DNA from: CAZJJK01 sp964546285
Lineage (GTDB): Bacteria > Spirochaetota > Spirochaetia > Treponematales > Breznakiellaceae
Reading direction: 5' to 3'
Length of the DNA: 11,208 nt
Assembly (NCBI GenBank): GCA_964546285.1
Contig: CAZJJK010000108.1
Span: 1-11,208 of the forward strand
The notes beneath the pieces are model-generated. The model ran no database searches, was not told the origin of the DNA, and saw nothing but the letters and a program-made list of their open reading frames with translations. Shown here piece after piece: positions 1 to 6,820 of this stretch; the stretch's first letter is position 1, and every line of letters begins with the position of its first letter. Made by a program: the position numbers and the translations under genes.

Positions 1-110
1 AACTAGGCCTTTCGCTGGTGGAGTCTCTTTCGGCTCAGCTAAAAGCTAAGGTTTCGGTGGTATCAAACGGCGGCGTGCGTGTGATAGTGGATGAAATCCC
101 CCGCGTTTAA
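1..110 (+). CDS. C-terminal end of a sensor histidine kinase (partial, 5' end outside window)
   Basis: The frame read from position 3 is open for 35 codons and ends at TAA 108-110. It begins LGLSLVESLSAQLKAK and ends with a GG-V-R-V-I-V-D-E-I-P strand. This resembles the last part of a GHKL/HATPase_c domain of HisKA_2 or HWE-type kinases, where an LGLxLV helix (ATP-lid/G2 region) is followed by AEQL, a GG turn and a final beta strand ending in a FxIxFP-like motif. Such a protein would autophosphorylate a histidine and pass the phosphate to a response regulator. The sensor, dimerisation and most of the ATP-binding regions lie outside the window, so neither its signal nor its partner can be named. 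It converges on pyrG with a 48-base gap. The kinase call rests on only 35 residues. Confidence 0.6.
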   Translation, partial: LGLSLVESLSAQLKAKVSVVSNGGVRVIVDEIPRV

Positions 111-132
111 GCGTGACTTGGCTTGCGGCGCC

Positions 133-160
133 TAGTGTTTAGTGTCTAACGTTTAACGTT
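133..160. repeat. Four tandem 7-bp repeats in the convergent gap before pyrG's stop
   Basis: Four consecutive heptamers fit the consensus TA(G/A)(T/C)GT(T/C). The first two are TAGTGTT and TAGTGTC; the last two are identical TAACGTT copies. The last two can also fold as AACGT-TTA-ACGTT, a 5-bp stem with a 3-base loop. The array runs to the pyrG stop codon (TTA at 159-161 on this strand). There is no T-run, so it is not a classic intrinsic terminator. Confidence 0.6.
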
Positions 161-1775
161 AAGCCTCTAGCCGTCCGTTTTTTCTTTGTCTGGCCGCCGC
201 CACAAAGGACGAAAAAAGCGGATGCGCTCCCACTGGCCGGGATTTAAATTCCGGGTGGAATTGTACCCCGATTGACCAAGGATGATTTGGCCATTCCACC
301 GCCTCAACCAATTCCCCGTCATCGGTGGTGCCGGAGATGATTAGTCCAGCCGCTTCCAGGTCGCCGCGGTAGAGATCGGAAAGCTCGTAGCGATGGCGGT
401 GGCGTTCTTCAATTTTCTCTCTCCCATACGCGGCGTGTATAAGCGAACCGGCCTTAAGTATGGACGGGTTCGCGCCAAGACGCATTGTGCCGCCGTAATG
501 GGTGAGGTTTCTCTGGCTTTCTAATGGCGCTATCACAAGATGCGCGCTTTCCGGCGAGAATTCATAGGAATTCGCGTCGCTCCAGCCTAATACGGATCTG
601 GCGTATTCTATCACCATGATTTGTAGTCCAAGACAGATGCCAAAATAGGGTAGTCTGTTTTGACGGGCGTAGCGAGCCGCGGCCACCATGCCGTCTATAG
701 CGCGCTTGCCAAAACCGCCCGGCACAAGGATGGCGTCGGCTTGGGCTAGGACGTCGCCGCTCGCTTTCTCTTCCAATAGGGCGGAATCGATATTTTTTAT
801 AGTAAGGCCCACGCCATTAGCGAATCCACCATGGCGCAAAGCTTCGTATATGGATTTATAGGTATCATTCAAATCCATATACTTACCGACCACCGCTATA
901 GTCACATATTCGCTGACGCTTTTGGCGGAGGCTACCATGGTTTTCCAGCTCTTCAAATCCGAATGGCGGCTTTCCACTCCAAGTTTTTTTAGAATAATTC
1001 GATCCAGATTTTGCTCGTCGTACAATAAGGGAACTTCATAAATAGTGGTGGCTACATCATGGCCGCTTATAACCGCGCTTTCATCCACATTGGTGAAGGA
1101 CGCGATCTTGGCCCGCAAGTCTTTATCCACAACGCTGGGCGACCTAAGGATGAGAACATCCGGTTGAATGCCGGTTTCTTGGAGTTCCTTAACCGAATGT
1201 TGGGTAGGTTTTGTTTTGAGCTCGCCGCCGGGCAATTGCGGTACTAAGGTCAGGTGTATGGTCAGGCAGTCTTTACGGCCTAGTTTATTGATGAGCTGAC
1301 GGGCCGCTTCCAGAAAAGGAATGGATTCGATATCACCTACCGTACCGCCAATTTCTACGATGGTGACATCAACCTCTTTATCGTCCATAACACTTAGAAT
1401 CCGCTGTTGAATCTCGTCCGTTATATGGGGAATTACCTGGACGGTTTTGCCCAAATAGCGGCCTTCCCGTTCTTTGTCAATGACAGCGCGATAGATTTGG
1501 CCAGTGGTGATGGAATTAGCGCGGCTTAAGGGCGAACGGGTAAAACGGGCATAATTGCCAAGGTCCAGGTCGGTTTCCGCTCCATCGTCAGTGACATAGA
1601 CCTCACCATGTTGGTAAGGACTCATGGTCCCAGCGTCTACGTTTATATAGGGATCGATCTTTATCATACGGATGTTGAGGCCGCGGGCCTCAAGCAGGGC
1701 GCCTATGGACGAGGCGGCGACACCCTTACCCAATGAAGAACACACCCCTCCGGTGACGAATATTAACTTCTTCAT
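159..1775 (-). CDS. pyrG: CTP synthase (glutamine-hydrolysing)
   Basis: This is a complete 538-residue CTP synthase, close to the usual family length (about 530-550). It makes CTP from UTP, ATP and glutamine in the cytoplasm. The N-terminal amidoligase domain (about 1-265) shows FVTGGVCSSLGKG (6-18), DPYINVDAGTMSPYQHGEV (41-59) and TDDGAETDLDLG (62-73). The C-terminal class I glutamine amidotransferase domain (about 290-530) has GICLGLQ with the nucleophile Cys381, and QFHPEF with His507 and Glu509. All expected catalytic residues are present. The start is the ATG at 1775, giving the canonical MKKLIFVTGG beginning. It lies 95 bases downstream of the hydrolase gene on the same strand, so it could be read through from the lipid operon, but it also has a candidate promoter of its own. 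Its stop abuts the heptamer repeats. Confidence 0.98.
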   Translation of the reverse strand: MKKLIFVTGGVCSSLGKGVAASSIGALLEARGLNIRMIKIDPYINVDAGTMSPYQHGEVYVTDDGAETDLDLGNYARFTRSPLSRANSITTGQIYRAVIDKEREGRYLGKTVQVIPHITDEIQQRILSVMDDKEVDVTIVEIGGTVGDIESIPFLEAARQLINKLGRKDCLTIHLTLVPQLPGGELKTKPTQHSVKELQETGIQPDVLILRSPSVVDKDLRAKIASFTNVDESAVISGHDVATTIYEVPLLYDEQNLDRIILKKLGVESRHSDLKSWKTMVASAKSVSEYVTIAVVGKYMDLNDTYKSIYEALRHGGFANGVGLTIKNIDSALLEEKASGDVLAQADAILVPGGFGKRAIDGMVAAARYARQNRLPYFGICLGLQIMVIEYARSVLGWSDANSYEFSPESAHLVIAPLESQRNLTHYGGTMRLGANPSILKAGSLIHAAYGREKIEERHRHRYELSDLYRGDLEAAGLIISGTTDDGELVEAVEWPNHPWSIGVQFHPEFKSRPVGAHPLFSSFVAAARQRKNGRLEA

Positions 1776-1791
1776 GGGATTTTATTATCCC
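1776..1791 (-). promoter_or_regulatory. Small inverted repeat touching the pyrG start codon
   Basis: GGGAT and ATCCC flank an AATAAA loop, and the 3' arm ends directly before the ATG. The 5' arm contains part of the AAGGG ribosome-binding candidate, so in a longer transcript the hairpin could mask or reposition the binding site. It is only 5 bp, so it is weak and may be chance. Confidence 0.3.
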
Positions 1792-1813
1792 TTTTAGCCG
1801 TCGCTTTAGTCAA
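1784..1813 (-). promoter_or_regulatory. Candidate sigma70-type promoter for pyrG, nearly leaderless
   Basis: On the minus strand, TTGACT (1813-1808) is followed after 18 bases by GATAAT (1789-1784). Each hexamer matches the sigma70 consensus at five of six positions. A start 7-9 bases below the -10 would fall in CCC (1778-1776) or on the A of the pyrG ATG (1775), giving almost no 5' leader. The only visible Shine-Dalgarno-like run, AAGGG (1793-1789), lies upstream of that start and would be present only in read-through mRNA. Confidence 0.45.
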
Positions 1814-1870
1814 CGTCGCGGATGAGGCGAAGGCTCCTTTCTTCAACCCAGCTTCGGGCAAAAAGAGCGT

Positions 1871-2677
1871 TTAGCGCTTAAGCCAGTCCGTTGTTAAACG
1901 CGCGGCTTGTTCGGCTCCGGTTTCAAAAGGAAAGCGATGGTTAGCGCCAGGAATAATGTGTTCCTCCAGAGAGGCCGCGTTAACGGCTTTGCGGCGCAGA
2001 TAAGACGCCGCTGAAAGCGGGATGGTCTGATCCTGTTCGCCAAGGACAACGAACAGATGGGACCGCGTCCGCGGGAGGCAGCGGCGGGCGGCTTTTTGGA
2101 CTTTGTAGAGTTGAGCCGCGGCGCTTATCAGTTCGTCCGCCCAGTAAGCGTCGTGTAAAACCCGCCTATCGGGTGACGCGTCAGCCTTGATCGGCCGATT
2201 CTGGCGCAGAACCGGGAATAACAGAGAGACGATCGGCGTTAAAGGCAAGAGTGATCGATTGGTCATAAGCGCCGGAGCGAGAAGCGCCGCCTTTGGCGCG
2301 TCAAAGGCCGCCGCCGTCAGTAAGGCCAGCAGCGCGCCCATGGAATGGCCTAAAACATGAACAAGCGCGTATTCGGAACGAAGATTCAGATAAGCGTCAA
2401 AACTCTGCCTAATCCAATCACGAGCCGTGGCGGATAGCATATCCGCCCTGGAGCTGCCATGACCGCTAAGGCGCGGCGCCGCGCACGCTATTCCCGCTTC
2501 GTCTAAATATCGACCAATAATAGCCAGCTCATCGGGGTAACCCGTATAGCCATGAAGCAATAGAACCGCCTCTTTCGCCCCTTTCGGATGATGTGAAAAG
2601 GGGAGAGCGGCGGCGATAGGGGGAGAGGCTTGTCCAGCCCGCTTCGCGGCGGCGATTAGTTTTCGTATACCAGCCAT
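1871..2677 (-). CDS. Alpha/beta-hydrolase, carboxylesterase / monoacylglycerol lipase-like
   Basis: This 268-residue protein is a single alpha/beta-hydrolase domain that probably cleaves ester bonds of lipids or other acyl esters. The oxyanion region is LLHGYTGYPDE (40-50). The nucleophile elbow is GHSMG (110-114) with Ser112. The other triad members are probably Asp216 in GEQDQTIP and His247 in GANHRFP. The HGYTG plus GHSMGA combination recalls Est30-type carboxylesterases and monoglyceride lipases. No signal peptide is obvious, so it is probably cytoplasmic. Its ATG lies 2 bases after the stop of the acyl-CoA synthetase, with no clear ribosome-binding site, which suggests translational coupling. 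The pairing implies that acids released here could be activated by the neighbour. The substrate cannot be told from sequence alone. Confidence 0.88.
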   Translation of the reverse strand: MAGIRKLIAAAKRAGQASPPIAAALPFSHHPKGAKEAVLLLHGYTGYPDELAIIGRYLDEAGIACAAPRLSGHGSSRADMLSATARDWIRQSFDAYLNLRSEYALVHVLGHSMGALLALLTAAAFDAPKAALLAPALMTNRSLLPLTPIVSLLFPVLRQNRPIKADASPDRRVLHDAYWADELISAAAQLYKVQKAARRCLPRTRSHLFVVLGEQDQTIPLSAASYLRRKAVNAASLEEHIIPGANHRFPFETGAEQAARLTTDWLKR

Positions 2678-2679
2678 AT

Positions 2680-4476
2680 TTATGATTTTTTCTTTTTAGG
2701 ATAAAGAAAACGCTTTATTTTCATTGTCGCGGTCTTCTCAAAGGGTTCGTTATGAGCTTCCATTTTATGGAGACGCGAAAAACTTGTCAGGCGCTTGTTT
2801 ACCATGGCTTTAAGCTCGCTTAACAATTCCCCGCTTTTAGCGGCGGCTGAATCGCCTACGTTTTTGGCCGTATCGCCCAGGGCTTTGGCGGCGTCGCCGA
2901 CAGCCTTCGCCGCGTGGGCCGCGGCTTCAACGGCGTTATGAGCCGCCGATTGAGCGGCGTCGCCAGCGGCGGCTATCAGGGTTTTCGCCTTTTCGTTTAA
3001 AACGACTAAGGCGACCAGTTCCCCTTTTTCGCCCTCATACACGAGAGATTCTTCCACAAAGCCAGTCGCGTTTAAGACGCTTTCAATTTCCTCTGGGTAT
3101 ATGTTTTCTCCCGAAGAACCCAAAATCATCGCCTTTAGGCGGCCTCTGATAAAAAGGCGGCCGGCGGCGTCAAAACAGCCAAGATCGCCGGTTTTAAACC
3201 ACCCGTCATGCGTAAACACCTCTTTGGTACGTTCCGGGTCTTTATAGTAGCCCAACATGACATTGGGGCCTCTCGCCTGGATTTCACCCTCAAGTCCTGA
3301 TTTGTCGCCTGTGGCGCCGACCCCTCCGACAATATGTCCTTCGTTATCCACAATACGCAATTCAACGCCCTTTAAGGCTGGTCCCGTGGAGCGAAGAACC
3401 GTCTTAAAGGGCGGCGCGCCCGCTAAAAGCGGCGCCGTTTCCGTAAGACCATAACCTATGGCATAAGGGAAACCGGCCGCCTTCAGAAACGCTTCCACAT
3501 CCGGGGCGAGCGCCGCGCCGCCAACGCCAAAGAATCTAATAGCGCCGCCAAAGGTGCCAAGAAGCTTGCCGCCGGCGATCCTAAGGATAAGTCCCCGGGT
3601 TAGTGGGTTGGACGCCAGGCGATTGGATTCTAAAGCCGGAGCGATCTTGGAGCGGTATATTTTTTCCATGATGAGCGGAACCGTCAGCATCATGGTCGGC
3701 TTAACTAGTTTCAGCGCTGGCAACAAGGCCGCGGGTGATGGCGGACGGTCTAGGTACGCGGTTGAAGCGCCGTTCAATACGCCGATAACCAAGCCGATGG
3801 TGCATTCATAGCTATGCGCTAAGGGCAGAACCGAAAGGAAACGATCCCGAGGGAAGATTTTTATAATAGAACGGCAAGCCGCGGCGTCAAATACGATATT
3901 TTTATGCGACAACATAACGCCCTTGCTATTGCCACTGGTGCCGGAGGTGTAAATAATGGAAGCTAAGTCATCCTCCCCCACTGAACGGGCGAGACTGGCG
4001 GAAAAGCTTAGGCCGCGCCGCTCCCCGGAGCTTTCCACTAAGACGGAGTGCTCGTCCATCTTATCTAAACGAATTATCGGCAGGGCTGGATCGATACCAG
4101 CCTCACGCAGTTTCGGCAAGGTTTTAGCGGTGGCGCATAGCGCCTTAGGCTCGGCGTGCTTAACGACTGAAGCGATATGTTCGCTCAGGAAATCCGTTAA
4201 TACCGGGACCGTGACCGCGCCGGCCAAGGCGATACCAAAGTAGGATATAGCCCATTCCGGCCTATTTTCCGCGATAATCAGAACGCGATCGCCAGCTTCC
4301 ACGCCAAGCGCGGCTAAACTTCCGGCGAAGAGCCGAGAACGCTTTCCAAAATCAGCGTAGGATAGTTCGTCTCTTTCGCCGTCTTCACCGATAACGGAAA
4401 ACGCTTTCTTTCCAGCGTATCGTTTTTCAGCCTCCAAAATCAGGCTGGACAAGGTTTCTTGGTTTAGCTTTAGCAT
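2680..4476 (-). CDS. Long-chain acyl-CoA synthetase (AMP-forming) with alanine-rich repeat insert
   Basis: This 598-residue ANL-superfamily enzyme is probably a long-chain fatty acid:CoA ligase (acid + ATP + CoA to acyl-CoA + AMP + PPi). The ATP-binding loop is IIYTSGTSGNSKG (174-186) followed by VMLSHKN. Next come GYGLTE (341-346), GWFKTGD (425-431, Asp431 for the ribose) and the hinge region RLFIRGRLK (440-448). GENIYPEEIE (456-465) opens the C-terminal domain, and KTATMKIKR (581-589) holds the likely catalytic Lys586. Between about 498 and 550 is an Ala/Lys/Asp/Gly-rich helix-like stretch with three 7-residue repeats of the form AKx(V/L)GD(A/T/S) (523-543). The protein ends in a basic YPKKKKS tail. 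The ATG at 4476 is preceded by AGGAGT (4486-4481). It is probably the first gene of an operon with the hydrolase. The exact chain-length preference is unknown. Confidence 0.92.
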   Translation of the reverse strand: MLKLNQETLSSLILEAEKRYAGKKAFSVIGEDGERDELSYADFGKRSRLFAGSLAALGVEAGDRVLIIAENRPEWAISYFGIALAGAVTVPVLTDFLSEHIASVVKHAEPKALCATAKTLPKLREAGIDPALPIIRLDKMDEHSVLVESSGERRGLSFSASLARSVGEDDLASIIYTSGTSGNSKGVMLSHKNIVFDAAACRSIIKIFPRDRFLSVLPLAHSYECTIGLVIGVLNGASTAYLDRPPSPAALLPALKLVKPTMMLTVPLIMEKIYRSKIAPALESNRLASNPLTRGLILRIAGGKLLGTFGGAIRFFGVGGAALAPDVEAFLKAAGFPYAIGYGLTETAPLLAGAPPFKTVLRSTGPALKGVELRIVDNEGHIVGGVGATGDKSGLEGEIQARGPNVMLGYYKDPERTKEVFTHDGWFKTGDLGCFDAAGRLFIRGRLKAMILGSSGENIYPEEIESVLNATGFVEESLVYEGEKGELVALVVLNEKAKTLIAAAGDAAQSAAHNAVEAAAHAAKAVGDAAKALGDTAKNVGDSAAAKSGELLSELKAMVNKRLTSFSRLHKMEAHNEPFEKTATMKIKRFLYPKKKKS

Positions 4477-4744
4477 ACGTACTCCTCAAGTATATTTAGA
4501 GCTTCGTTTCCCCTTAAAAGTTGCGTTATATTATTTTTTTATAGCTCCTCCAAAAAGCCGCTCGTTTCCACGATGTCTCCTAACGATTGTCACGATAAGC
4601 GCCTCAGCTAGACGCGGACTTATCCAAAAAACGGACAGAGCTTTTTGGCCGCTAAACATAGGCGACTGCCCGCCCATTCTCTCCTTTTCCGCGCTTAAGG
4701 TATAGGGCCTTGCCGCCATCGCCGCCTAAGGGTACAGTACGCCT
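4477..4744. other. Divergent intergenic gap, with a doubtful 48-residue ORF on the minus strand
   Basis: This gap separates the minus-strand lipid operon from the plus-strand secreted protein/aroDE pair and should hold promoters for both. The only coding hint is a minus-strand frame from ATG 4677 to TAA 4531 (48 residues, MGGQSPMFSG… to …GGAIKK), preceded by AAGGAG only 3 bases before the ATG. It has a moderately hydrophobic middle (ALSVFW…ALIVTIV) and a basic end. I recognise no family, and it could be a chance ORF or a leader peptide. No tRNA, repeat array or strong terminator is visible. No convincing promoter was found for the plus-strand gene. Confidence 0.35.
4525..4553 (-). promoter_or_regulatory. 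Possible promoter for the acyl-CoA synthetase operon
   Basis: TTGGAG (4553-4548) is followed after 17 bases by TATAAC (4530-4525) on the minus strand, with a very A-rich spacer. The -10 matches five of six consensus bases but the -35 only three or so. Transcription would start near 4518, leaving a leader of about 40 bases that contains the AGGAGT ribosome-binding site. No better candidate was seen in the gap. Confidence 0.3.
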
Positions 4745-5296
4745 ATGCGCAAGCGATTGGCCGTTTATATCTGTTTTAGCCTTGCCCCCTGTCTTTTCGC
4801 TCAAACAAGCCTGTCCGCGGAAAGCGGTCCAGTAGAACCGCCCGCGGATATAGCGACAACGGAGGCTGTCCCAGCTGATAAGGCCTTCCCAACGCCTGTT
4901 GGCGATCCTAATCGCTTGCCGCTATCAGCGTCTGATCCGGCGACCTGTCTGGGCGCTAATTTGACGGAAATCTTTCGCGACTTGGGAGCGCCCCTTTCAA
5001 CGGCTGTCGCCCGAGGCCCGGAAGCCTGGCAGGATGATGTCGTATTCATGTATCCAGGGTTTGAAATTTATATACATGAAGATCGAGTCTGGCAGGTTAA
5101 GGCCGATGCTCTTTTCGGTTTGCGGGTAGGCGACATCGCCGATACCGCGCTTGAGCGCTTAGGCGTACCGCTGGAACGCCGTGAATCCGCCTATCTATTT
5201 CAGATCTTGGGTACGGCATATCCGCGTCGCTTAAGTGTGGGAATTGGGCTCAATGGGTTGATCCAATACCTTTATTTTTACCGCGCCGATTTTTAG
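4745..5296 (+). CDS. Predicted secreted/periplasmic protein of unknown function
   Basis: This 183-residue protein begins with a classic signal peptide: basic MRKR, then a hydrophobic core (LAVYICFSLAPCLFA), then a likely signal peptidase I site near SLSAES at about 23-27. A Pro/Ala-rich linker (about 28-60) leads to a mature domain (about 65-183). The mature domain contains two short similar units: LTEIFRDLGAP (73-83), then a YPGFEIYIHEDRVWQVKA strand pair, then LRVGDIADTALERLGVP followed by a final strand pair. The 'helix, LGxP, then strands' pattern repeated twice recalls small beta-rich envelope domains such as SmpA/OmlA-like folds. That is a resemblance only, and I do not recognise the family. 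The ATG has TAAGGG 12 bases upstream. It lies 39 bases before aroDE and is probably co-transcribed with it, though no functional link is evident. Confidence 0.8.
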   Translation: MRKRLAVYICFSLAPCLFAQTSLSAESGPVEPPADIATTEAVPADKAFPTPVGDPNRLPLSASDPATCLGANLTEIFRDLGAPLSTAVARGPEAWQDDVVFMYPGFEIYIHEDRVWQVKADALFGLRVGDIADTALERLGVPLERRESAYLFQILGTAYPRRLSVGIGLNGLIQYLYFYRADF

Positions 5297-5324
5297 AAGC
5301 TGTCCTTGTCAAGCTTGGCGGTTT

Positions 5325-5330
5325 AAGGAG
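5325..5330 (+). promoter_or_regulatory. Ribosome-binding site deciding the TTG start of aroDE
   Basis: AAGGAG ends 5 bases before TTG at 5336. It supports this rare start codon and yields the expected AroD N-terminus (AKICLCLTG). No ATG start fits the conserved beginning. Confidence 0.75.
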
Positions 5331-5335
5331 TAACC

Positions 5336-6820
5336 TTGGCGAAAATCTGTTTGTGTCTTACGGGATCTACTATCGCGCGAAATTTGGAAGTTTTGGCCAA
5401 ATATAGAAAATGGATCGATATAGCCGAGTTACGGGTGGATTATCTTGATCCTGATGAACGTTTCCATATACGCCGTTTTCCAAGTTTAGCCGGCGTGCCT
5501 ACTATATTGACGGTTAGGCGCAAGATAGACGGCGGTCTTTATGAGGAAGGTGAGGGGGCTAGAATTGTACTCCTAGCGTCTGGCCTTGTTTTCGCGGATA
5601 GCGACCCCCGCCGAAATTTCGCGTATGTCGATTTGGAAGAGGATTTGGATGTACCCAGCCTGGAAGAAGCGGCGCGGACCTTTGGTACGCGTATAATTCG
5701 GTCTTTTCATGATTTTCAGGGCGTTCCTGACAAGCTGACCGAGCGCATCCAAGCCCTGCGCCGCTCCGGCGACGAGATAGCTAAAGCGGCGTTAATGCCG
5801 AAAGGTCCTGCCGATGTGGCTCGGGTTTTCGCCGCCGCCCGCGACAGTGGAGTGCCGGAAAAAGTGATTATCGCCATGGGGCCTTATGGTTGTCCCACTC
5901 GGGTTTTGGCCGAACGTATCGGATCGGTCTTCACTTATACCTCCCCTCGGGATGAACCTGGTATGGAATGTGCGGGTCCCGGCCAAAATGACCCCCGCGA
6001 ATTATCGGAAATCTATCATTTTAAAGCGCTGAAAGCGAAAACGAGAATCTTTGGTATTATCGGAAGTCCGCTAAGCGCTACTTCCAGCCCGGCTATCCAT
6101 AACGCGGGTTTCGCCAAATGCGGTCTTGACGCGGTCTATCTGCCTATCAGGACCGAAGACCTCAATGAATTTTCGGTTTTAGCCAAGGAGCTGGAGCTGG
6201 AGGGCTTTTCGGTGACTATTCCCCATAAGGAAGCGATCATTCCCCGTCTCGCCGTTCCGTCCGCTGATGTGGAGGCTATTGGAGCATGCAACACCGTTAT
6301 AAGGACTCCCGAACGCTGGATTGGCTATAATACGGACGCGCCTGGTTTTTCCGAATCGTTATTAGCCTTTATCGGGCGTAAAAATCTGCGCGGGAAACGA
6401 ATTTCCGTAATTGGAGCGGGGGGTGTGGCTAGAGCGGTGGCTTATGAGTTGCGCCGTTTAGGCGGGAAAGCTTGTATACTCAACCGGACGGTCGTTCGCG
6501 CCAAGGATTTAGCCAACCAATATGGCTTTCAATGGGGCGCTCTGGATGATAGATATACGAATATGATTGAGCGTTTCAACGACATAATTATTCAGACCAG
6601 CTCGGTCGGCATGGAAGGGGAAATAGACGCCGATCCTATAGCGTTATACCGATTTAGTGGCCGTGAGCTAGTGATGGATCTCATCTATAAGCCGGAAAAA
6701 ACTAAGCTCTTGAGGCGGGCGGAAGCGGCGGGTTGCCCTATACTCAATGGACGGGATATGTTGGAACGGCAGGCTAAACTTCAGTTCCGCCTTTTTACCG
6801 GTTTGGATTATCCGGATTAG
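5336..6820 (+). CDS. aroDE: Bifunctional 3-dehydroquinate dehydratase (type I) / shikimate dehydrogenase
   Basis: This 494-residue fusion catalyses two consecutive shikimate-pathway steps: 3-dehydroquinate to 3-dehydroshikimate, then NADPH reduction to shikimate. The AroD half (1 to about 230) shows ELRVDYLD (31-38), SFHDF with His125, KAALMPKG with the likely Schiff-base Lys150, and the late MGPYGCPTR and GPGQNDPREL motifs. The AroE half (about 236-494) shows IIGSPLSATSSPAIHN (241-256), SVTIPHK with Lys298, GACNT (316-320), GYNTD with Asp334, the Rossmann loop GAGGVARA (360-367), NRT, TSSVGM (421-426) and a C-terminal ML-x2-QAKLQF-x3-TG. All key catalytic residues are present. The usual 'SHSKSP' shikimate-binding loop reads 'SATSSP', and NVTIPHK reads SVTIPHK. 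The same domain order occurs in plants and some spirochaetes and chlamydiae. Its 3' end overlaps the convergent phosphatase gene by 26 bases. Confidence 0.96.
   Translation: MAKICLCLTGSTIARNLEVLAKYRKWIDIAELRVDYLDPDERFHIRRFPSLAGVPTILTVRRKIDGGLYEEGEGARIVLLASGLVFADSDPRRNFAYVDLEEDLDVPSLEEAARTFGTRIIRSFHDFQGVPDKLTERIQALRRSGDEIAKAALMPKGPADVARVFAAARDSGVPEKVIIAMGPYGCPTRVLAERIGSVFTYTSPRDEPGMECAGPGQNDPRELSEIYHFKALKAKTRIFGIIGSPLSATSSPAIHNAGFAKCGLDAVYLPIRTEDLNEFSVLAKELELEGFSVTIPHKEAIIPRLAVPSADVEAIGACNTVIRTPERWIGYNTDAPGFSESLLAFIGRKNLRGKRISVIGAGGVARAVAYELRRLGGKACILNRTVVRAKDLANQYGFQWGALDDRYTNMIERFNDIIIQTSSVGMEGEIDADPIALYRFSGRELVMDLIYKPEKTKLLRRAEAAGCPILNGRDMLERQAKLQFRLFTGLDYPD

Noticed and set aside
3257..4243. 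Several plus-strand ORFs opposite the acyl-CoA synthetase
   Set aside because: They are antisense shadows of a fully motif-supported enzyme; their composition looks random.
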